Origin: Agelaius tricolor
Lineage: Eukaryota > Chordata > Aves > Passeriformes > Icteridae
Direction of reading: 5' to 3'
Assembly (NCBI GenBank): GCA_023055355.1
Contig: JALJCS010000001.1
Coordinates: 109,322,881-109,386,880 of the forward strand
DNA length: 64,000 nt
A model generated the notes under the pieces. It was not told the origin of the DNA. It saw nothing but the letters and a program-made list of their open reading frames with translations, and searched no databases. This document shows positions 26,995 through 40,000 of this stretch, piece after piece (position 1 is the stretch's first letter; each line of letters starts with the position of its first letter). The translations under genes and the position numbers were made by a program.

Positions 26995-27380
26995 TCTGTC
27001 CCGCGCTCGGCTCTGGCTGCAGCCCGGTGTGGGGCAGGGCGGCCCTGTGGCGTGTGGGCCCTGCCCGCCCCCTGGGCCGCGCTCCCCACGGCATCCTCCG
27101 CACCCGGCTGCTCCTTCCCGCCGCGGTGAACAAAGGAGCCATTGTGTCGGCTCCGAGCAGCAGGGCTTGTTTGGGAGCCCTCGGTGCCCCGGGCGATGCA
27201 GGCAGACCCTCCCGGCTCCGCACCCGCCGGCACCGGCGGCAGGCGCGGCTCCTTCCCCCCGCCTGCCCAGGGCCTCTCGCAGCGCATCCCAGCGCGCAGG
27301 GCCCGGGGCTGGGCTCTGAACCGGCGGCTGTGCAGGGCTGTGGCTGCCCTGGGTGCAGGGATGTGCCGGCACACCTGAGA
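26995..27380. promoter_or_regulatory. Orphan CpG island, possible promoter or enhancer
   Basis: About 390 bp of GC-rich, CG-dense DNA in an AT-rich desert about 20 kb from the CD24 promoter. It has no convincing coding exon: frames of 80-220 codons on both strands are Arg/Gly/Pro/Ala-rich and mutually overlapping. A paired SOX-type motif lies at 27,129-27,146. It may start a long non-coding RNA or act as a CD24-domain regulatory element; neither is shown by sequence alone. Confidence 0.7.
27129..27146. promoter_or_regulatory. Inverted pair of SOX-like sites
   Basis: AACAAAG, a 4 bp spacer GAGC, then CATTGTG. The first half fits the SOX consensus WWCAAWG exactly; the second fits on the opposite strand except at its first base. 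Inverted SOX sites with 3-4 bp spacing are the known arrangement for SOXE (SOX8/9/10) dimers. Confidence 0.5.
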
Positions 27381-29044
27381 ACGTGGCTCTCCTGGGCTTG
27401 GGAGCACCTCCCGTGTCTTTGTCAAGCGTAGCACCTGTACAAAAGCAGGGAAAACAGCGATGGCAAGCTATTCTCTTGAATAATGGTATTTCTCCCTTCC
27501 AAACATTATCACCCCTAGATAGGTCTAGGTGTGAAAGGATTTGCTTTTTTACAAAATGTTTCCCATCTTGGTTTTGTTCCTGATTATAAAATTGCAAGGA
27601 CTTTGTCAGGCAGAGGGCATCAGTGTAGCTTCAGGCTCCCATCTGCACCACAGAGAGGACACACAGCAGTGTGCTGGAGCAAGAACTTTTTTTGCTGATG
27701 AAATCTAACTGCTGGAGCCCTTCAGCCAAGGACAGGCTCTTTGATACAGCCCTGTGTACTGCTGGGGCTGGCCAGAACCCTGTGTCTCTGGGTACAGCAG
27801 GTGATTCTTTGCTCCTTGCTCTTGGTTTCTATTGACACTGCTCAAATGCTTTCTCTCTTGTATATATTTCTTAGACTGTATTTCCAATTTTTACTGTTCT
27901 GTGTCTCTCTCTCACCTGCTGTTTGCCCACTGAAGAATGCTGTGTGCACATGGTTAAACAATACCCTGGGAAATCCCACCAAAGCTCCATGCTTTCAACT
28001 CCTCTGTGAGCAGCTCAAATCCAGAGCTCACATACTGAACAAGTCCTTTTTTCATTCTTTTTTTTTTTTTTAATCTGCCTAACCCTGTGTTTGTTGCATT
28101 TATTCATAACAGAAGGGCAGCCATTTCACTCACCAGTTCCAGTCAGTTTAACCCAACCCATAATACCATCATTGTAGTCAGCTTGCTGAGAGCTGGAAAA
28201 ATTAGACATACCTGTTTGTAATGAATGCTGATAATTACACAACAAACAAACAACAAAGCAGTCTGCTAGATCCAATCACTTCCTCAATTTGGAGACATTA
28301 ACATTGATAATTGCATACTGTGGAAGCTCAGAGGCACTAAACAAGATTGCATCCTCCATGCTCATCATAAAAGCCATCACCAGAGCAGAGAAACTTCCAC
28401 TCCAGGAGGGAAAAGACACATGACACTGCTTCTACAGATGAGGAACAGGGTACAGAACCAACCACTCAGCCAAAGATGTAGCACAGGACAGAGCTGGAAC
28501 CAAGTTAACTGAGCACCAGAAACATTTGCCACTAGATTTGCCACTAAGCCATCTTTCTAAGACAAACTCCTGGACAAAACTGAAAAATCTTGTGAGAATG
28601 TACAGGATCCACAGATTCCATTTCTAGGTGTAATTCTTTTGAAAAGCAGTTTTTAAAATTTCCTAGTTTTCTATATATGAACTTTCAAGAGTAATGGAGC
28701 TTTTATATCTGACTGTTCATGTGATGAAAATTAAATATTTTTAGTCTCTATGGGGAAGGGTGCACCATAGACAATGACATTTACATCCAGATGCTCCATT
28801 TGTGTGTGTGTGTGATGCAAAATCTTAAATAAGCTTATTTCTGCATTTCTGGTTTTCTGTTATCATCAGTGCCTGAAAATGAGATTCACATAGAAATGCT
28901 TTTATCATACGTGGAACAAAGCCATGAATTTCCAAACCTTACCAGCTTTGACCCTCTTTTTTTCCCTTTTCCATAATACTGAACAGTTATTGTAATTGTG
29001 CTGGATCAGAATATGAAAATTCTCCTGTCCAGCATTTAATTCCT
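27381..29044. other. Intergenic, no gene recognised
   Basis: AT-rich, with a short TG run near 28,801-28,813. Only chance frames (maximum 110 codons). Confidence 0.55.
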
Positions 29045-29398
29045 GTGAAGACAGACTGATAGAGCAGGGCTCGCTGAGCCTAGAGAAGAGACAGCAGCCT
29101 TCTAGTGCCTAAAGGGGGCTTGCAAGAAGGTTGGAGAAACTTTTTCATGAGGACATGTATGATAGGACAAAGGGGGATGACCTGAAACTGAAAGAGGGCA
29201 GGTTTAGAATAGGTGTTAGGAAAAAGTTCTTAATTGTGAGGGTGGTGAGGCCCTGGAACAAGCTGCCCAGAGAGTTTGTAGACTTCTGTCCCAGGAGGTA
29301 TTGAAGAGCAGGCTGGATAGGGCTATGAGGAACCTGATCCAGTAGAAAATGATCCTTAAGGTCCTTTCCAACACAAACCATTCTATGATTCCATGATT
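29045..29398 (+). mobile_element. CR1 LINE 3' end
   Basis: CR1 landmarks in order: gagcctagagaagagacagc, ctgaaactgaaagagggcag, ggttaggaaaaagttctt-like block, gccctggaacaagctgccca, ccttaaggtcctttccaaca, and the terminal cattctatgattccatgatt repeat. Non-coding remnant. Confidence 0.88.
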
Positions 29399-32300
29399 AA
29401 TTTGATTTATGCCTCCATCTCCACAAGACTGTACTCTCTCAAGTCCATTTATTCCTATAATACAAAAATAATGCAATCTACACAAATACAGATACCTTTT
29501 AAAGCAATCCCTGCTTTCAACACCCTGCACTTGCAGCAGGATGAGGTCTCACTTGCACTGCACATCATGTCAGCTACAATGATGAGGACACATCAGCATG
29601 TTTGCAAGGCAGCAGCATACAAAGGGCCTGATCTTACCACCACTGATGCTGGAGGCTGGCTGGAAAATGCAGAAACAGATTTGTAATAAAGGGTTGTAAT
29701 AAACACCTGGCTTCAGTGCTCATTTTACACACTGCCATGAAAAAATCCCATGTGCTCTAGATCCCTCATCAGGACACTGGCAAGTTCCCCAAGTGCCCAG
29801 GAAATTTTCAGGCACAGAATAGAGGTGCCTTGCAGTACAAGGACCAGACAGTCTGAGCCTTGGGCTTTGGGCTCCCAAGTCTCAATTTAAGCAGGCTGGA
29901 TCCTGCACAGAGCTAACATCTTATTATATGTTCATGTTCTTTTTCCAGGTCTTTCATAATTCCTCATCTATCAGCTCTCCCCACTTAAGTTCCTCTCATC
30001 CCAGCACATTGGCACCAAAAACACAGACCTGCTCTGAACATTTTCAAAGTGGTATTTAGCCAAATATCCCACTACATCAAAGATGAAACACCTCAGAAGA
30101 ACATGAACGTTTCAAGAGTTTTGCTTGTGACCAAAATGAAACCTTCCAACCTGAGGGCTTTGATCTCAAACTAGGCATGTCAATGTGGCTCTCTTTCACA
30201 GAGGCATTTGAAAGGCTCTGCTTTGTATTTTGTTCCCACTAAAGATACAGAAAGACTTCAGAAACCTCAAGAACTTTCCATGGGATGGAATGACTTTCTA
30301 TGGGATGGAATTTCTGTTCTAACACTTCCAGGAGAGGGGCTCAGCTAAGGATGCTCATGTCAACCATCTTAGTCATTCAAAAAAGAGTGACTGGAAACAT
30401 GCTGCAAGTTCTCCTCATTTTTCTTGAAACAAAAAAAAAGAATAAGAAGAATCCAATAAAAGCACTACAATTATATAAGAAATCACTGAATGTTTTGCCT
30501 AATTCTCCTAAAAAAAGCCAAAATGAAGAAAGAAATCACTATATTAAAGTTCAGGATTATAAAATAACTGGGAACCTCTTGTATCAGTTTTTTCTTTCTA
30601 CACTGTGTCCAATTAGTCCTTAGCTTGCTTCAAGCTTTTATATAAGGAGAAGGGTAGCTTGGTTCATGTCTTTTTAAAAGACACTTAGTAGACATTTTGT
30701 GCAAGTAATTACTGAAGTTGCAATAGAAGAAAAAAAAATTCTATTTCCTACTCCATTACTGTACATTAATATATCTTCCCTGACATTTACTGTCAGGACT
30801 CAGTTTTTCTTACCATCAATCTACTTCACACAATTTAGTCTCTTGTTGGATGGAAACTTTTCAGACTAAGAATATCCCACAGTCCTTCTGTTGCATGATG
30901 ATTCCTACCACTTTAGGTGTCTGTTTTATCAATCACAAGAACTAGAGACTTTTCTTAACAATAAAGCCGAAAGTGTGAATAAGATTCAGAAAATGTTGCC
31001 TTTTTCATGAGATGCCCTCTCAGGAACAAAGAATTTCCATTTTCTATCTACCTTTTGGCCTTTCGCATTTCTTGAGTGTAATTTGCATTTGAAATCAGAA
31101 CAGAGTATGGGCTGATGGCACAGTTTTTTCATTTTAAACAGATCACATATTATTCTTCTGCCAGGTGGACTCTCATATTACTCTCCCAATTCCTCATTAC
31201 ACTGCAGACTGTTCATATAGTCACATGAAATTACTGTTAGGATAAAAAAAAGTGTTTCCCTCCAAGTGTCCTGAACTTACTCATTGATATCTTTCTGCTT
31301 TGCTGGTATCCAGACGACTCTCTAATGGGAATGAAAGACAAACTGGATTATTTCAGCCCAGAAGGGTGAAGCCAGAGAAAAGAGAAGATTATTGCCAACA
31401 GAAGGGAGCCAGTCATGCAGCTCAGGCACCACTGCACTGGGCCAGAGAGGCCTCTGAGCCTGATGGGCAGGCTCAGACCAAGCTGCAGGACTGGGTCTCA
31501 CACTTGCAAGTGTCCCAGCCCCACAGCTGGAGCTGTGCCAGCGCAGAAGAACCATTTCTACACCCCCCTTCAGCTCAGATAGCATATTTATAAATCTGCA
31601 CACAACCAAAAGGGATTATGGTGAATGATGCTCAGCAAACGTCTGAGAAGAGCTGTCAGGCTTCATCATTTTTAGCATCTTCAAACAGTTTTCATTAAAA
31701 GAATGAAATGGATGGATGTCACTGGTTGAAGGGCTTGCTTCCAGCAGTGAAATACAAGAAGGCAGCAACTGAGAGGGTGCTGAAAGTTTCTGATATTTTT
31801 CATGCCACCCAAAGATAAGAAGGATACTTGGACATGTCACAGTTTTCAAAGCAAAAAATAATTCCTATCCACAATATCACGAAAAATCAAGAATACCCAT
31901 TTGATAATTCTGACAGAAAAATCTGTCAGATATGAGGGATTAAAACTGAAGAGTGAAAATGAGCAATGAGGTGCAAAAAGGCAGGGATCTGCCCCAAAGC
32001 AGCAACAATAAATGGTAGCTTCCTCAGGTGTAAGGTCTTTGAAGCAGGGGCATGTTGCTTGTTGCTTATGCAAGAGGTAGCAGGGTTAGGATCCATGTGT
32101 AGTGCTGCTAGTGCCACCTTGACTAGAAACAGAATGGGCTGCAGAATTGGCAAGTCTGGAAGGTGAAAGAAATTGCTAGGTTCAGCAAAAGATTGTGCAA
32201 TTCCTGTGGAACACCACCTCCAAGCCCCTGAGAAATGCTGCTGTTATCTCACCTGATCAAAGGACCTGATCAGAGGAGCTTGCATTCCATAGGAAACAGC

Positions 32301-32467
32301 AGGTGAATAACCAAATCCCACCTGAAGAGAAGGGACTCCATCAGCAACCATGGAATTTCTCTTCCTCCAGCAGATGCAAAGTGGGATTCCTGTGAGGAAA
32401 GGAGCTTAAAGGTTGTGATATCTCCTTTGCTTAAGCTCCAGCATCAGAGGCAAGTTGCTCTAACATG

Positions 32468-32600
32468 ATGAATTTAAAAAAAAAACCAAACAAACAAAAA
32501 ACAAAACAAAAAAACCCAAATCAAATCAAAACAAAACAAAACAAAAAACCACACACACAAAAAAAACCCCAAAAAAACAAAAAACACACCACAAGGTTCC
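32468..32600. repeat. A/C-rich simple repeat
   Basis: Imperfect (AAAAC)n and (CA)n tract. Confidence 0.9.
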
Positions 32601-33898
32601 AGTTTAGAAGGTAGAAAGAACAACTGCACCAAATGAAGAATTTTATGTCCTTGATTCAGGTGTCAGTGCCTGACTTCTTGGTGTCATCCAGGATATCACT
32701 CACCACCACTCCACTCCTGCACACCTACCCTCTCCTCCCCCCAAAAAAGGCCAGAAAAAGTCTCTGCACTGCAAGGAAATACTATGGGCAGAGGCTTAGT
32801 CTGTCTATTAGTGAGTGCAATATCTAATAGGTAACTTGGCCTTCCCTCCTGCTCCCATGGATCAATGCAAACTTCTGGTTATTTGTAAGATAAAATATCA
32901 TGCCATTAGCAGAAGCCACTCATGACAAACACTCAGGCATTTGACTACTGCAGAAGAGTAGATGTTGATTTTTGCTCTAGCTCCAGCAAAATAGTGATTA
33001 ATTGGAAGCTATTCAATGTTTCAGTGCCAAGGTGGGTAAAAAGCACCAAACAACATCTTGTGAACATCTTTGCTCTCTGTTATTAAAAGAAAAAATTGCA
33101 CATTCACGATAGCTGTCACAGTTAGTTCTGGTGACTTCATTTCTGTCCTCTTTTCTAGGCACAGGTTAGAGGTATCTGACATAGCACCACAGTGTGTGTT
33201 TCTCTGTTCCAGGGTGTCAGAGTGCTGCCAAAGCACGGATAGATCATGGGCTTAAACTCAGAAGGAAATTCAGGGGCATGTTCAAGAGGAGCTGTCTCAG
33301 CTTCTGGCAGCTGTTCCTGGAGGAGCAGAGCAAAAGGAGCCCCAGAGCTCTGCCCCATGCAAGCACAAACCTCTGTGACCCCAGGAGCAGCTGCTCAGGG
33401 TCTGACCAGAGAAATCCCCACTTTTCTTGTTCTCCAGCTTCTCATTCTCCCCTGGGCAATGCTTGTGACACAGAGAGATGTAGATAAAGCTCTTTCAAAA
33501 TTGCACCCAAAAAAAAAAATTCATATGGTTGGAACATACAGGGGGGAAAAGAAGTCAGACCACATTGGAATTATTCTGTCTTCTGACTTGGCCCACAGCT
33601 CCTGTCTTGTGAGCAGCCTTCACTTACAGGTCCTCTTGCACACATTTAGACAAGCCTGAGGACTCATTTGTCTTCCAGGGATGTCTTAAGCTGTAATGAA
33701 TGTTTTACTATATAGCACCATAAGTCTTTAGGATGAAAGGAGCAAAGTAAACTCAAACAATTTACTAATGAAAATCATTAATAATAAATGTAATTACAGA
33801 GCCTTTGTAATGATTCAAGATCTTCAGAATATTTCAACATCTGCATTATTCATTTATTATTTTAAAACAGAGGAAGATAATAGAATTTTTACAGAAAT

Positions 33899-33990
33899 CT
33901 TTAAAGGGGATGAATTCTACACAATTATTAAAACAGTAAGAGTTCTTTAAAGGGGATGAATTCTACACAATTATTAAAACAGTAAGAGTT
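33899..33990 (+). repeat. Perfect tandem duplication, 2 x 46 bp
   Basis: Units 33899-33944 and 33945-33990 are identical, each starting CTTTAAAGGGGATGAATTC and ending ACAGTAAGAGTT. Confidence 0.97.
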
Positions 33991-36559
33991 TCTTCTGGAG
34001 GAGAAAAATCCAGGGAATGGAGAAAAAAGGAAGGTGGACAAGACTTTAAAATATGATTTCAGTTTCTAGGCCATAGAAGTATTTGCACAATTTAAGGCTG
34101 GGTGGGAGGAGGATTATGGTTAACTTGAAGAGAGTCAAGACCAGCCAAAGATTATGGCACTGAATATCACCAGGGGAAAGAAATCATCAACATTGAAAAC
34201 AAAGAAGTAGCTGAGAAAATGGATGAAAAAGCAAAATGAGATTGTTTCTAAAGAAAAATAAAAGAAAATAAGAAAGGTCACATAAACCAAATAACATACA
34301 GTCAGAGAATTTTATATCCCATTTAAATTCTTCATTATGTCATCACATTTTTCCTTACATAAATATATTGAACGTTCAACAATATAAAGATGTGCAGTGG
34401 TGTCACTCCTTAGAAATCTCCAGGACTTTTCCAAATTATTTCTGCCGTCAAGATGAAGAGGTTTTCATTTTTTTAACCACTGCACATGTCATGAGTCAGG
34501 ACTTAATAAATAAGCATCCAGCAGTACCAGATATCAGAAGTGAACAATTAACTGATCCATTTCTTCTCTCCATCACCTTTTCTAGCACTACAGTCTTTAC
34601 ATATTGCCTGATAAATCAGAGCTTTTTAGAGAACAAAAGCCACCCCCTCAAACAGAGTTTTCTCACAATAAACCTTTAGGATACCAGGTTTTTATGGCAT
34701 CTTCCCTGCCTTTCTTGTCAGGACCCTGCACAGAGTCTAGGTAGACTTTTCATCGCTGTTGATGCATTCTAAAAGTGGTAGTAAAATGTAAGCAAGAACA
34801 GGATGACTGGGAGGAGTCACAAAAGCTTTAATCAACCCCTACACATTGCAAATAATAAAACAATTGCGTCAAACAGAATTCAGGGCTGCAATCTTTGACT
34901 TCAACAAAAACCTGAGTCAAAATTACAAAGCCAGGCCTCAGTAATACAAAATCTTCAACAATGCTATTTACCACTGGAAATCCAACAGGTGTTATTTTAG
35001 TTTGGAAAAAAAACCCCAAAAAACAAAACCCAAAAAACTTAAAACATGATTTAATTTTTGGAAGGTTTTAAAATTACCATGAGTATTTAACGACTGCCAC
35101 AAGATTTTTCAAAAAGTCGTGATCTGTTCATGATCTATTCAACACAAGTGTTTTCTAGAGAAAATCAAGCTGATATGCCTGCTTGATGTTCACAAACCAT
35201 TTTGAAGATGAAAAGTAAGAAGTGCTAAACATTAAGCTAGTCTGACCATCTCCTCATTACAATACAGATAGACAATCTCTCAGAACAGGAAAAACGAGAC
35301 ACGAAGCTGGTCTGGTGAGGATCCTGTTTTGCCTTTGAAAAATGTTAAAGTAATTGATAGTTTCAATAATACATAGTTTCAAAGTATTAAGCATTCCTTT
35401 TCTCAGTGCTTCAAAGGGGTCCCCATATGCCTAGAAATGCAACTATTTTCCTTTTCATGTTTGATAGGAAAAAGTATTTAAAAGACTCTTAAAAATACAA
35501 ATAAAGAGATCTGTCCACTTTTTGATCCACCTTTATCTGAAATTAAAAAAGAAATTTGAGTGCTTTACATGTCCCCCTGTAATGAAAAGCCTCACAAAAA
35601 GACTCTGATGTGGAACTAATTTGCATTCTGAATGTGCTGAATGGACTACAGAGACTATAGTAACCTTTAGAGAATCTTTGCTGCATTAAAAAAAGCAATT
35701 CATATTCTACCTCCTTCTACAGAAAATGAAAGGTTGAAAGATGTAAATTAGACAAAACAAACAAACCTTTCATAGTATATTATGAGCTTCAGGTTTCCTG
35801 TGCACTTACTAAAATTTCAGTAACTCCTCTTTCAATTTCAAGCAGAGTAAATCTGAGCTATTTGACAAATGCCTTATCACCATTTGATTTAAGTGTTGCC
35901 ACATACAGGAGCATATTTCAAGGAATAAAGCATTATGAAACAACTTCTTTGAACTTCCTTACTGTCTCACTCATGCCATCAAAGGGAGGATAGCTTTTTT
36001 ATTATTTAAAGCTCACATAATTTCTAGCCTAACTGACTTTAAGCTTACATGAGCACGTGGTGCTTGTGCTTCTTCACATATCCTTAATTCAAGTGTTGGA
36101 ACCCGCTGACCCGTGTCAACACATTTTAACAGGGTGGTCAAAGCCATAAACAGAATTAAATTCCTGCTCATCCCATGAAAATAAGGGGGTTAAGGAAAAG
36201 AAAAGCATCCACTGAAAGCCTTAATTAAGAGATTGGAAACAACATACACTGGTCCCATGTGAGAGACAGTGAGCCTTTCTAAAGACTCAGCTCCCTCAGA
36301 AAGTGTCTGCCAGGCACCAGGATTCCCTTGGCTTCAGTGTTTGTGGGGTTCTCCACTAAGGGGCAATCAAGTTAACTCCAAAAGCAGTGAAATAGTGATT
36401 TGATAGCAATTCCTTATCCCACCATGCAGCATCAGTAAAATTATCTTTCATCCACACAAGCTGTCTGTCTTTCCTTATTTACCCTTGTCCTTATAACAAC
36501 CCTGCCAGTCCTACATAACGAGGCCACATTGCTTCCCCAGATGCCCCAAATCCTTGCAC

Positions 36560-37000
36560 CAACACTATTATCTTGGAACCAGACAGGAAAGAAGGGCTGT
36601 GAGAGACCCTCCAGCCCTTGCCCAAAGGTATGATCAGCTAGATCTGAATTATTTTGAAATGGTGTTTATCTAACCTGCTTTCAGAAACATCCTCAACCTT
36701 CCCCAGCAACCTCGGTCAACACTTATGAACGTGATTTGTTATCTTCACAGCACACAGGAAGGACAAGCTCTGTCCCTACATCTCAGAAACTGTTTTTTAC
36801 CTGCAGGTTTCAATATTCTTCCTACTTTTCTTTTTGTAGCTAAATATGCTCTAATCTTTCTACTTTTTTTCCCATCTCCAGCTGTTGTGATTTTCGTTGC
36901 TCTACTCCAAATTTTACCAGTTGATATCTGCTAATTGCAGTGTCCAAAAGTGGACACAGCACTTCTTATTTGGAGCTTGAGATTTCTTTTGAAGTGTTTG
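36560..37000 (-). mobile_element. Old CR1-type LINE remnant
   Basis: Very diverged reverse-complement CR1 landmarks: a ttatctaacctgctttcaga block, ttgctctactccaaatttta, and gtgtccaaaagtggacacag followed by cacttcttatttggagc. Much older than the other CR1 pieces. Confidence 0.5.
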
Positions 37001-40000
37001 CCTTAAGCATTTTCCAGAAGTTTCTTTATTTTTTGCAGAGTCCTTTTCCCCAGCAAATCCAACCCCTGCCTTCTCCCCAGTCTTCCTGACCCCCCCACCC
37101 TGTCATATGCAGGACAGCAATTAAACACATTTTTCCCTCCTTTCCCCAGATGGAACAAACCCAGCAAGACTGCAAGCTCTTCAGGGCTGAAACCATATTA
37201 AAAGCCACTTAGCTATAACCTATTAGCTATAATTCTCTATACTAGCTATATAAAATATATTAATATGGATATATCACATACATATTAACTATAATAGCTA
37301 CATTCAGCTCATAAGTAAGAGTAAATACAGTATTTCAGTGCCACTGGAAATCAAATTTGAAGGGTCCATCTGGAAAAGGATGCAATTTCCCATATTGTCA
37401 GTTCATCAGCCTTTCACTCAGCCCCTCCTTCTTCCTTGTCAGAGATCGATATAAACCCATCATTGGGTTTATAGACCCATTCTGGTCTTTAGTGCAATGA
37501 TTGGCTCAAGCCCAAAACTGGGGCTTGACTGGGGCCCTGAGCTGTCTCTGGCTTGGAGCACCAAGGAGTGTGGCTGCTCTGGAAGGGTGCTGATCCCCAT
37601 GTGAGGGCCTGGGACAGGAGTGTGGGCAGACTGAAGAGCTCAGGCAGCTCTGACCTTGTTAAATTTCCCCTGTCCAGCTGCAGGTGAAAGACACCACCAG
37701 AGGTGAAAGACACCACCTTGGTGGAGATAATTTACAGACACTCCTGCCATAACAATCAGAGGTTCTAGAGGACAGGAAGCAAAAGAAGCAGGCACACAAA
37801 ACAGAAAAGAAAAATAAGCAGCAATCCCATGAGGTGCATAAGAGCTTTCAGCATTATACGTGGATTTTACACAGAAGGCCATCAAACTACAGCCCACAAG
37901 GACACTGATCTTAACAGGAATTCAAGTCAGGCACCAAATTACCTTTGAAGACCTGGACTTTAATTACAGAAAATGGTGTAAAACCTGCTGATGAATGGCT
38001 AATGCCTACCAGGAGTTCTGCAAGCTCTCAGCACAGTCTGCCTCTGCTCTGAGGAACACTTCATATCAGACTGCAGGGAAAGAAAAAAGAATGAAGCAGA
38101 AGTTGAACAATGTCAGCCTGCACTGCTGAGTAAGAACAGACCCACTAAATGTAAACACATTGAAATACTAATTAAAGTCACAGACCCCCATCAGCAGCCT
38201 AGCAAAATCCACCAAACCCCTAGTGGAATGGATCACACATTTTGGGATCAAAGCTGACATCTCAGTAAGGTCACAGGAGTATGTGTGGCTGCTTTACCTC
38301 TCTCATCCTGTTCCTCCACCATGCTGGCAATGTGCTTTTGCTTACAGTAAAACTGTGTCAGAGGCCTCAGGTCAGTGCCAGATGAACAGGGCTAAATTAC
38401 TGTGGAGTTTGTGTTCTGAAAATAGCTGCATGTTCTTTTGATATTTTAATTTCAGTAAAAACACAAATTAGCAGAGAAGAAAATATCCCATCTGTCATCC
38501 CAGTAGTGCTTCAGGTTGGCTCATTTACTGATGGCACTTTGCAAGAGGACACACCTTACAGGAGCCTGAGAATTTTGGAATGAGAAATTCCAATGAGAAA
38601 AAATTGCTGTGTTGCATGTAATTTTGTGTTCATTTCCTGAAACAGGAAAGACAACAAAATCAGAGTAGTGACAACAGCCTTAAAAAATTAAGTTGAAGAT
38701 GCCGTTGGAGACATAAAAAGGCACAAAATGCCAGCAAGTTTTAGAAAATATATTTTAAAATGTGGATAGCAGGTCTGTGACAGCAAATGTCACTGTTGTG
38801 TCTCAGAATAATGATGCCTTCTTCTTTGTATTACTCACACAGCCCTGCCAAAGGACTTTTCTTCCTCATTGTTCAAAAACTTCATACTAACACACTGAAA
38901 CTGCCATGTTTGAGCAAAGACTCCACCAAATCTATATTCTATATCATGTTTTGTGATTCAATGAAGTCCATTTTCGTGCTACTAACATGCTTCAGACTGT
39001 CTTCATAACTGAACAGCCACCAGATAATCTGCTTTCAGAGGAAATTCTTCCTGCTTCCTAAAACAAGGAAGGTTCTCACAACATGCTTTCCCCCCATTTT
39101 AATTTTTTTTAATTCTTGCTATTATGGTTTTAATTGCTATCATGAGCTGTATGTGCTCAGTTTTGAATCCTACTAGTCCAAGCAATCACACAAAATGCAT
39201 TTGTTGTTGTACTCAGGTGTATGTATCCCTCTGAACTCAAGGTTCAGTCTTACTCCTCAAAAACCATCTGCGTTTTATACAACCCAGTAAAGAAAATAGA
39301 CAGTTTTTGTCACGAGAAGTTTACATATTTCAGCATGATGAACACAGACTTTAAGTCCAGCTTATGCACACTAAACTATCTGAAAAAAGTCCACGCTGTG
39401 CTTTCAGTGAGAGTGGATGAAAAGCGGGAAACAGAACAATTGCTTTACAGAGGCGTTGCTTCCTTTAATAATTTGTGCCACATAAAGAATACTTTTCACG
39501 CTAGGTCATTCAAGAGAGATTTTGGTGGAATGTGATCATTCAGTTTATGCAGCAAAACCAAGCTACCACGATTTAATTCTGCTGTGTGCTCAAATTTTAT
39601 ATTGTACGCCCATCAGTTGTTAAAGCATAGCTCCTGCTAAGCTGAAAGCATAAAAGAAAGAGTCTCGTTTCACTTCTGAAAAGCCTGAAGATGTTTTATT
39701 CATGTATTTGTAGCACATGCATTGCAGGGAGTATTGCTGGATTCAAGAGAGAATTGAATGACCCTTCACAGATGAGATTCTGTTAGTTTAGGATTTTGAT
39801 TGGGCAGTAAAGAATCTATCAGGTTTTTTCTTCAGCTCCAGGTCATTCATTCTGGACATTTTGATGAAGTCTAAACCAGAGCAATTATTCATTCATGAGC
39901 AGGATGCTGAGGGTTTCACTTGGAAAACTGAAGGCTGATAACCAAAGTAAGGATCAAGTATCTTTCCTGAGGCTAGTGCATAATGATGAAAAGACCACAT

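Larger units (their letters stand above)
29399..36559. other. Intergenic, no gene recognised
   Basis: Seven kb of AT-rich DNA with an A/C-rich simple repeat (32.47-32.60 kb) and a perfect 46 bp tandem duplication (33.90-33.99 kb). Open frames are short (maximum 137 codons) and unrecognised. Confidence 0.55.

Noticed and set aside
26769..27597. Minus-strand frames of 217 and 221 codons
   Set aside because: They cross the orphan CpG island, overlap each other and show no domain or codon pattern.
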